The translations under genes were made by a program, and so were the position numbers. DNA of 13,402 bases from Pseudomonadota bacterium (GTDB lineage: Bacteria > Pseudomonadota > Alphaproteobacteria > Caulobacterales > Caulobacteraceae): assembly GCA_023445955.1 (NCBI GenBank), contig JAEXJH010000261.1, positions 1 to 13,402 of the forward strand. Direction: 5' to 3'. How positions within the stretch are numbered: the stretch's first letter is position 1; every line of letters begins with the position of its first letter. A model generated the notes under the pieces. That model did not search any database, was not told the origin of the DNA, and was given only the letters and a program-made list of their open reading frames with translations. Below, one piece after another: positions 7,569 through 13,402 of this stretch.

Positions 7569-9112
7569 GGGCGGACGCTCCCGGCGCCATGGCCATTGCC
7601 GTTGTGCGGACTTTCGTCGGCCAGCACCCAGGTGTCCTTTGAGCCGCCGCCCTGGCTGGAATTGACGACCAGCGAGCCGCGCTTCAGCGCCACGCGCGTC
7701 AGGGCGCCGGGCGTGACGATGGTCTTCTCGCCCGACAGGATGAAGGGGCGCAGGTCGACGTGGCGCGGCTCGATGCGGCCGTCGACCAGGCAAGGCGCGG
7801 TCGACAGCTGGATGGTCGGCTGGGCGATGTAGTTGTCCGGATCGGCCTTGATCGCCTCGGCGAAGTCGTCGCGCTCCTTCTGGCTGGCGTGCGGGCCGAC
7901 CAGCATGCCGTAGCCGCCCGAGGCGCCGACGGCCTTCACCACATACTTGTCGAGGTTCTCCAGCACGTGACCCAACTGGCGCTTCTCACGGCACAGGAAG
8001 GTCTCGATGTTGGGCAGGATGGCGTCCTCGCCCAGGTAGTAGCGGATGATGTCGGGGACGTAGGCGTAGACGGCCTTGTCGTCGGCGACGCCTGTGCCGG
8101 GGGCGTTGCAGATCACCACGTTGCCGGCCCGATAGGCGTTGAACAGGCCCGCCGCGCCCAGCGAGCTGTCGCGCCGGAAGGTGAGGGGGTCGATGAAGTC
8201 GTCATCGACCCGGCGATAGATCACGTCGATCCGCCGGATGCCGGTCGTGGTCCGCATATAGACCATGTTCTCGTGCACCACGAGATCGCGACCCTCGACC
8301 AGCGGCACGCCCATCAGGCGCGCCAGGTAGGCATGCTCGTAGTAGGCGCTGTTGTAGACGCCGGGGGTCAGCACCACGACCTGCGGATCGCCCCGCCAGT
8401 CGGCCGCCATGCTCTTCAGCGTGGCCAGCAGCAGGTCGGGATAGCGTTCGACCGGCCGCACGCCGGCGGCGCGATAGGTGCCGGGGAAGGTGCGCTTGGC
8501 CGCGTCGCGATTGGCCAGCATGTACGACACGCCGGACGGGACGCGGAGGTTGTCTTCCAGCACCGCGAACTGGCCGTCCTGGCAGCGGATCAGGTCGCTG
8601 CCGCAGACATTGGCGTAGGCCTTGTGCGGCACATAGAGGTGCTGCATTTCGCGGCGGTACGAGGGCGCGCCCAGCACCAGCTCGCGCGGCACCACGCCGT
8701 CCATCAGGATCTGCTGGTCGCCATAGATGTCGGCCAGGAACAGGTTCAGGGCCTGCAGGCGCTGGGTCAGGCCGGCCTCGATCTTGGCCCACTCCGCCGC
8801 CGGGATGATCCGCGGGAAGAGGTCGGTCGGCATCACCCGCTCGGTGGTGTTGTCGGCCCCGTAGACGGTGAAGGTGATGCCCTGCAGCAGGAACGAGCGT
8901 TCCAGGGTGCGCTGGCGGCCCGCCAGCTCCTCCGCGCCCAGGGTCGACATGCGCCCGTGCAGCGGATCGTAGTGCGGTCGGACGTCGCCTTCAGGCGTGA
9001 ACATCTCATCGTAGGCGACACCGGGCAGGTACGCCGCCTCCGTCATCGGCAGGGTTGGTGCATCCACGAGGGATTGGGTCTTCGCCGCCACGCTTTTGTC
9101 CACGTTTCTCAT
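7565..9112 (-). CDS. Circularly permuted ATP-grasp family protein (COG2308)
   Basis: This is a cytoplasmic protein of about 515 residues in the circularly permuted ATP-grasp group, predicted to form amide or peptide-like bonds using ATP; its substrate is unknown. Recognisable family blocks in order are YDEMFTPEGDVRPHY, QGITFTVYG, FPRIIPAAEW, LNLFLADIYGDQ, VLEDNLRVPSGVSYML, VVLTPGVYNSAYYEHA, GTGVADDKAVYAYVPD, YVVKAVGASGGYGM, EPRHVDLRPF and NSSQGGGSKDTWVL. The start is uncertain. ATG 9112 is used here; ATG 9145 and ATG 9211 are in frame, but the added region uses rare codons such as ACT CTA and is not part of the conserved domain. None has a strong ribosome-binding site. It is the first gene of the operon with the alpha-E and transglutaminase genes and diverges from tamA across about 240 bases. 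Confidence 0.93.
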   Translation of the reverse strand: MRNVDKSVAAKTQSLVDAPTLPMTEAAYLPGVAYDEMFTPEGDVRPHYDPLHGRMSTLGAEELAGRQRTLERSFLLQGITFTVYGADNTTERVMPTDLFPRIIPAAEWAKIEAGLTQRLQALNLFLADIYGDQQILMDGVVPRELVLGAPSYRREMQHLYVPHKAYANVCGSDLIRCQDGQFAVLEDNLRVPSGVSYMLANRDAAKRTFPGTYRAAGVRPVERYPDLLLATLKSMAADWRGDPQVVVLTPGVYNSAYYEHAYLARLMGVPLVEGRDLVVHENMVYMRTTTGIRRIDVIYRRVDDDFIDPLTFRRDSSLGAAGLFNAYRAGNVVICNAPGTGVADDKAVYAYVPDIIRYYLGEDAILPNIETFLCREKRQLGHVLENLDKYVVKAVGASGGYGMLVGPHASQKERDDFAEAIKADPDNYIAQPTIQLSTAPCLVDGRIEPRHVDLRPFILSGEKTIVTPGALTRVALKRGSLVVNSSQGGGSKDTWVLADESPHNGNGHGAGSVRP

Positions 9113-9150
9113 AACCTTGGGCGCGGACCGGTGGGACCGCGCCATCCCCG

Positions 9151-9160
9151 ACTCTAGAGT
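9151..9160. repeat. Perfect 10-bp palindrome ACTCTAGAGT in the divergent region
   Basis: ACTCTAGAGT is its own reverse complement and contains CTAG, a rare tetranucleotide in many GC-rich proteobacteria. It sits 39 bases before the chosen ATP-grasp start. It could be an operator or part of a promoter, but no -35 box with correct spacing was found on either strand. The sequence is certain; the regulatory role is only a guess. Confidence 0.35.
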
Positions 9161-9336
9161 GTCGCGACCACCATGCGCCGCGGATTCGACGTCCGCCACG
9201 TGGATGCGCATGACTGCTCATCATTTGGGCGCCATTCGCCCGCTTTGAGAAGCGCCGCTCGGTCCAAGTTCGTTGCATTTACCGTCGTGACATGCGGCGA
9301 ACCCCGGACTACAGCAGGGCCGGGGGCGCTTCGCGC

Positions 9337-9341
9337 GGGGA
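9337..9341 (+). promoter_or_regulatory. Ribosome-binding site supporting an internal tamA start
   Basis: GGGGA lies ten bases before GTG 9352 and seven before TTG 9349. Starting here gives a textbook short signal peptide. The upstream ATG at 9292 has no good ribosome-binding site. Confidence 0.4.
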
Positions 9342-9351
9342 ACGAGATTTG

Positions 9352-11133
9352 GTGCTTGGGCGGATTACCCTCGCGTTGACGGCGGTGACTTGGCTGATCG
9401 CTTCGGCGGCGCTTGCCGACGAGCCGATGGCCCAAATCCAAGGCGTCGAAGACAAGAGCCTGCGCGACGCTATCCAGCGCGCCCTGACCCAATCCAAGCA
9501 TTCCGCCCAAAGCCGCGCCGAGGCTCGCCGCCGCGCCCGTCAGGCTGGTGAAGACGCCATCGCCGTGCTCCGCGCCGAAGGCTACTATGGATACACCGTC
9601 GAGCCCGACGTGCTGGATGGCGAACCGCCACGGGCGGTGGTGAAGATCACGCCAGGGCCGGTTTTCCTGATCGCCGATCCGCGCATCGACTGGTCGGGCG
9701 CGCCGCCTGACGAGGGCACCCGCCAGCGCGCCGCCGCCGCCATGCGCCTGACCGAAGGCGAGCCCGGACGCGCGGCCGACGTGGTCGGGGCCGAGGGCCG
9801 CGTCGTCGCCCAGGTCGCCAAGCTCGGCTATGCCGACGCGGCCGCCGAGCCGCGCGAGGTCGTCGTCGATCATGCCGACCACACCGTCCGCCCGGCCTTC
9901 AAGATCGCGTCAGGGGAACTGGTCCATCTCGATGGCATCCAGGTCGTCACCAAGGGGCGCACCAATCCCGCCTGGGTCGGCCGCCTGGCCCCGTGGCGGT
10001 CCGGAGACGTCTACGATCCCGAGGACGTGGCCGAGCTTGAGCGCCGCCTGCGCGACACCAGCGTCTATGACTCGATCTCGGTCTCGCTGGCCGGACCCGA
10101 CAAGGCCACAGCCGAAGGCTATCGTCCGGTCGTCGTCACCCTGGCCGACCGCAAGTCGCGCACCATCGAATTGGGCGCGGGCTACTCGACCAGCGAAGGC
10201 TCGGGCATCGACGCGCGCTGGATCCGCTATAACCGACTGAAACGCGCCGACACCACGACCTACGCCCTGCGCTTCGCCAAGCTGGAACAGCGTCTCGGCG
10301 CCGAGATTTCGCTGCCGCACTGGCGACGCCCGCAGCAGACGCTGAAGCTGAACAGCTCCATTTTCCGCAATGACACCGTCGCCTATAACGAAACCGGCGC
10401 CACGGTCGGCGTCGACTTGACCAAGCGACGGCAGACGACCGCCTACCGCACCTTTGGCGTCTCGCTGGACGTGTCCCAGACCAAGGAACAGGTGGACAGC
10501 AACGGCTCGGTGGCGGGGCGCAAGCTGAACCTGGTGACCCTTGCGGGCCTTGCCGCCTATGCCTGGGACTTCTCGGACAACATCCTGGATCCCAAGCGCG
10601 GTTGGCGCTTGGAAGCTCGAGGCGAGCCCACCTACGTGGTCGGCGACACCACGGTCCCATACCTGAAGATGACTACCCAGGGCTCGGCCTATATCCCGTT
10701 CGGACGGCAGGCCAGCACGGTGCTGGCCGGTCGTCTGAAGCTGGGCGCCATCGTAGGCGGCGGCATCCTGGACGTGCCGGCTTCGCGGCGCTTCTTCGCC
10801 GGCGGCGGCGGTTCGGTGCGCGGCTATGGCTACCAGGCGATCGGGCCGCGTTTGACCGACAACACCCCGCAGGGCGGTATCTCGCTGGTCGAGACCTCGT
10901 TCGAGCTGCGCCAGAAGATCACCTCGAAATGGAGCGGCGTGGCGTTCATCGACGCCGGCGCGATCAGCACGACCCCGAACCCGAAGAGCCAGGATTTCCG
11001 AGCCGGCGCCGGTCTGGGCGTCCGCTACGACCTGGGCTTTGGCCCCATCCGCGCCGACATCGCCGTGCCGATGGGACGTCGTAAGGGCGACCCGGCGTTC
11101 CAGATCTATCTCAGCATCGGGCAAAGCTTTTGA
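9352..11133 (+). CDS. tamA: TamA-like Omp85-family outer-membrane assembly protein
   Basis: This is the outer-membrane barrel of the translocation and assembly module, which works with TamB in envelope biogenesis. From GTG 9352 it has 593 residues. It starts with a signal peptide (LGR, then LALTAVTWLIASAALA, cleavage before DEP). POTRA-type repeats follow over about residues 25-270, with GYYGYTVEP and a conserved TIELGAGYSTSEGSGID entering the barrel. A 16-strand-type Omp85 barrel follows. The Omp85 loop motif VRGYGY is at 489-494, and GLGVRYDLGFGPIRADIAVP is near the end. The last residue is Phe (YLSIGQSF), the usual BAM recognition signal. ATG 9292 would add 20 polar residues ahead of the signal peptide, which is less likely but possible. 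The stop overlaps the tamB start. Confidence 0.93.
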   Translation: MLGRITLALTAVTWLIASAALADEPMAQIQGVEDKSLRDAIQRALTQSKHSAQSRAEARRRARQAGEDAIAVLRAEGYYGYTVEPDVLDGEPPRAVVKITPGPVFLIADPRIDWSGAPPDEGTRQRAAAAMRLTEGEPGRAADVVGAEGRVVAQVAKLGYADAAAEPREVVVDHADHTVRPAFKIASGELVHLDGIQVVTKGRTNPAWVGRLAPWRSGDVYDPEDVAELERRLRDTSVYDSISVSLAGPDKATAEGYRPVVVTLADRKSRTIELGAGYSTSEGSGIDARWIRYNRLKRADTTTYALRFAKLEQRLGAEISLPHWRRPQQTLKLNSSIFRNDTVAYNETGATVGVDLTKRRQTTAYRTFGVSLDVSQTKEQVDSNGSVAGRKLNLVTLAGLAAYAWDFSDNILDPKRGWRLEARGEPTYVVGDTTVPYLKMTTQGSAYIPFGRQASTVLAGRLKLGAIVGGGILDVPASRRFFAGGGGSVRGYGYQAIGPRLTDNTPQGGISLVETSFELRQKITSKWSGVAFIDAGAISTTPNPKSQDFRAGAGLGVRYDLGFGPIRADIAVPMGRRKGDPAFQIYLSIGQSF

Positions 11134-13402
11134 GCGGGGAGCACGACAAGCCTGACCTGACGGAGAGCGTCGCCCACGCCGCCGAGGCGACGGGCGAGGC
11201 CGCCGTCAAGGTCGCCAAGAAGATCGGCTGGGGCGGCGCGCTGCTGATCGCGGGCGCGATCCTGGCCGGCCTGCTGATCTTCCTGGCCGGCGGGCTGCGC
11301 CTGGCCCCGATCACGCCGCAGGGCAGGATGTTCCTGGAGGCCCGGGCCTCGGGCCTGAAGCTGGGACGCATCGGCAAGCTGCACATCGAGGGCCTGTCGG
11401 GCGACATCTGGAAGAATTTCGGCGTCCGCCGCCTGACCATCTCCGACGAACAGGGGATCTGGCTGGAAGCCCACGACCTGCGCGTCGCCTGGCGGCCGAC
11501 CGAACTGTTCGGCCGTCGCTTCCACGCCGAAACCATCGATGCGCGCGACGTCATCGTTCTGCGTCGCCCGACCATGGAGCCCAAGGGACCCAAATCCAGC
11601 GCCGCGCCTGTGTCGGTGGATCTCGACGCGTTCCGGTTCCGCCTGATCACCAGGCCCGCCTTCAGCGGCAAGGATGGCGACTTCGACGTCTCGGGCGCCT
11701 ACGAGATGGCGCGCCTGGGCGGGCAGAAGGGCAAACTTGGCGTCGCCTCACGCCTGCACGTCGGCGACCACCTGAACCTCGACTTCGACCTGGGACGCTC
11801 CAAGAGCCTGCACCTGATCGCCGATGCGACCGAAGCCAATGGCGGCGCGATCGCCGGCGCCCTGGGCCTGCCCGCCAATCGCGCCTTCGATCTCAAGGCC
11901 AAGGCTGACGGCACCACCAGCCGCGCGGCGTTCAACATCCTGGCGCGTTCGGGCCAGACGACGCCGCTGCAGGCCGATGGGGCCTGGACCGAGCAGGGCG
12001 GTTCGGCCCGAGGCCGGATCGACCTTGAGGCGTCGACCCTGACCGCACACCTGGCCCACATGTTCGGGCCGGAGGCGAACTTCACGATCGACGGCAAGAA
12101 AGCGACCCAGGACGGCCTGTCGGACCTGAACCTGGCGATCATGGCCCAGAACCTGACCCTGCAAGGCCACGGCCTGGCTGACCTCGCCAAGAAGCGTACG
12201 GGTCCTGACGGGATCGCCTTCAGCGCCAATGTCGGCGCCCTGAAGCGCATCGTCAGCATCCCGCAGATGGGCCGGGGCTCGGCTGACGGCGTCTTCCGCC
12301 TGGAGGAGGGCGGGTTCTGGGTCGAGGGCGATATCGACGTCGCCGACCTGGAGCTGCTGGGCTATCACCTGAAGCGCGCCAAGGGGCCGGCCAAGGTGCG
12401 CTGGGCCAAGGGCGAGCTTGAGATCAAGGCCGCGGCGACCACGTCTGGCGGCGGCGGAACGGGTCTTCTGGCGCTGCTCGGCCCCAGTCCCAAGGCGACC
12501 TTCGAGGGCGCGCGCGTCAAGGGCGGCCGCTTCCTGATCAAGTCGGCCCGTATCGACGCCCCCAACCTGATCGTCACCGGCAAGGGCGAGCGCGGACCGT
12601 TGGGCGGCCTGTCGTTCGACGGCGACATGAAGGTGGCCAGCATGGGTCCCGTTCGCCAAGGCGCGAAGGGCTCGGTCACCGCCAAGTGGACGGCGTCCAG
12701 CATCGTCAACCGGCCCTGGAGCTTCACGGTCGACGGCCGCGCGGCGGGCTTCGCCACCGGCTATCCCGAGATCGACCGCCTGCTGGGGCCGACGCCCCGT
12801 CTGAACGGCAAGGGCGCCTGGAACGATGGCGTCCTCAGCATCTCCGACGCCAAGCTGGACGGGACCAACGCCAGCGTGAAGTCGTCGGGCAAGATGACAG
12901 TCGCCAAGGCCCTGGAGCTGGACTTCAAGCTGGACTGGACCGCCTCGGGTCCGTTCAGCGCAGGTCCGGTCGAGATCGCCGGCAAGGCGGCGGGCGATGG
13001 CCATGTCGGCGGCGCGCTGGCGGCGCCGAAGGCCGAGCTGAACGCCGACTTCGATACGGTCGACCTGCCCATGCTGCCGCTGACCAAGGCGCACCTGACC
13101 CTGACCTTCGCCCATGGTCCCAACGCCACCGACGGCGTCGCGGCGCTGCAGGCCGACAGCGGCTATGGCCCGGCGCGCGGCCGCACGGCCTTCCGCTTCT
13201 CGTCGGGCGGTATCGAGCTTTCGGAGCTGGATGTCGACGCCGGCGGCGCCAAGGCCAAGGGCGGCATGTCGCTGCGCAACGGCATGCCCGCCACGGCCGA
13301 TCTGACGGTCGCCATAGGCCCCGGCGCCTTCCTGCCCCAGGGTCAGGTCAAGGGCTCGGCCAAGCTGGTCGACGCGCCGGGCGGCGGCGGACCGTCCGCG
13401 AC
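11130..13402 (+). CDS. tamB: TamB-like AsmA-family envelope-spanning protein, N-terminal part
   Basis: An open frame without stops runs from TTG 11130 to the window edge (757 codons), so the gene is incomplete at its 3' end. TamB is anchored in the inner membrane and spans the periplasm as a long hydrophobic beta groove. It partners TamA and is implicated in lipid or protein transfer to the outer membrane. Visible here are a polar N-terminus, one membrane helix at about residues 35-53 and then long repetitive beta-rich sequence of the AsmA/TamB type, including LHIEGLSGDIWKNFGVRRL. The defining DUF490 domain would lie beyond the edge. The start is inferred: TTG overlaps the tamA TGA as TTGA, and no ATG occurs before the membrane helix. 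Its position directly behind tamA supports the assignment. Confidence 0.9.
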   Translation, partial: MSGEHDKPDLTESVAHAAEATGEAAVKVAKKIGWGGALLIAGAILAGLLIFLAGGLRLAPITPQGRMFLEARASGLKLGRIGKLHIEGLSGDIWKNFGVRRLTISDEQGIWLEAHDLRVAWRPTELFGRRFHAETIDARDVIVLRRPTMEPKGPKSSAAPVSVDLDAFRFRLITRPAFSGKDGDFDVSGAYEMARLGGQKGKLGVASRLHVGDHLNLDFDLGRSKSLHLIADATEANGGAIAGALGLPANRAFDLKAKADGTTSRAAFNILARSGQTTPLQADGAWTEQGGSARGRIDLEASTLTAHLAHMFGPEANFTIDGKKATQDGLSDLNLAIMAQNLTLQGHGLADLAKKRTGPDGIAFSANVGALKRIVSIPQMGRGSADGVFRLEEGGFWVEGDIDVADLELLGYHLKRAKGPAKVRWAKGELEIKAAATTSGGGGTGLLALLGPSPKATFEGARVKGGRFLIKSARIDAPNLIVTGKGERGPLGGLSFDGDMKVASMGPVRQGAKGSVTAKWTASSIVNRPWSFTVDGRAAGFATGYPEIDRLLGPTPRLNGKGAWNDGVLSISDAKLDGTNASVKSSGKMTVAKALELDFKLDWTASGPFSAGPVEIAGKAAGDGHVGGALAAPKAELNADFDTVDLPMLPLTKAHLTLTFAHGPNATDGVAALQADSGYGPARGRTAFRFSSGGIELSELDVDAGGAKAKGGMSLRNGMPATADLTVAIGPGAFLPQGQVKGSAKLVDAPGGGGPSA

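Noticed and set aside
7760..9157. Plus-strand open frame of 465 codons opposite the ATP-grasp gene
   Set aside because: It is a repetitive His/Val/Gly/Ala/Gln-rich shadow. The minus strand carries clear conserved blocks.
9113..9211. Extended N-terminus for the ATP-grasp protein from ATG 9211
   Set aside because: The region uses codons rare in this sequence (ACT, CTA), lacks a good ribosome-binding site and is outside the conserved domain. It cannot be fully excluded.
9910..11124. Minus-strand open frame of 404 codons opposite tamA
   Set aside because: It is a shadow of tamA without any recognised domain.
11748..13115. Minus-strand open frame of 455 codons opposite tamB
   Set aside because: The plus strand is open throughout and reads as a TamB-type protein with a membrane anchor; the minus frame is low-complexity.

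Overview
The window looks like chromosomal DNA of a high-GC alphaproteobacterium, most likely Caulobacter or a close relative. This rests on the strongly G/C-ending codons, the protein sequences and the tamA-tamB pairing. It is inferred from composition and family resemblance, not from a database search. I see no insertion sequence, prophage, CRISPR array or island of deviant composition.

Layout, left to right. (1) The last 20 codons of queA run directly into tgt, giving two consecutive steps of queuosine tRNA modification in a one-base-overlapping pair. tgt converges on a small secreted protein of unknown function, and the two genes share a CTAG that holds both stop codons. (2) A tRNA-Lys(TTT) gene with encoded CCA is followed by about 270 bases without a gene that contain two inverted repeats. 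(3) cysT-cysW-cysA encode the two permeases and the ATPase of a sulfate/thiosulfate ABC importer, tightly packed. No periplasmic sulfate-binding protein gene lies beside them. (4) A short PilZ-domain protein converges, one base apart, on a minus-strand operon. (5) That operon, in transcription order, encodes a circularly permuted ATP-grasp ligase-like protein (7565-9112), an alpha-E protein (6621-7568) and a transglutaminase-like cysteine enzyme ending in nine glutamines (5626-6609). The genes overlap or almost touch, which suggests a co-translated enzyme set. (6) Divergent from it, tamA (Omp85/BamA-like outer-membrane barrel) and the start of tamB (inner-membrane-anchored, envelope-spanning AsmA-like protein) form a translocation and assembly module. 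tamB runs off the right edge.

Most of this is conserved housekeeping and envelope biology. The least understood part is the ATP-grasp/alpha-E/transglutaminase operon, a widespread but functionally uncharacterised set whose transglutaminase carries a CAG-encoded poly-glutamine tail here. Two further points are the loss of two of the three zinc-ligand cysteines in Tgt and the Ser-to-Ala change in the second PilZ motif.
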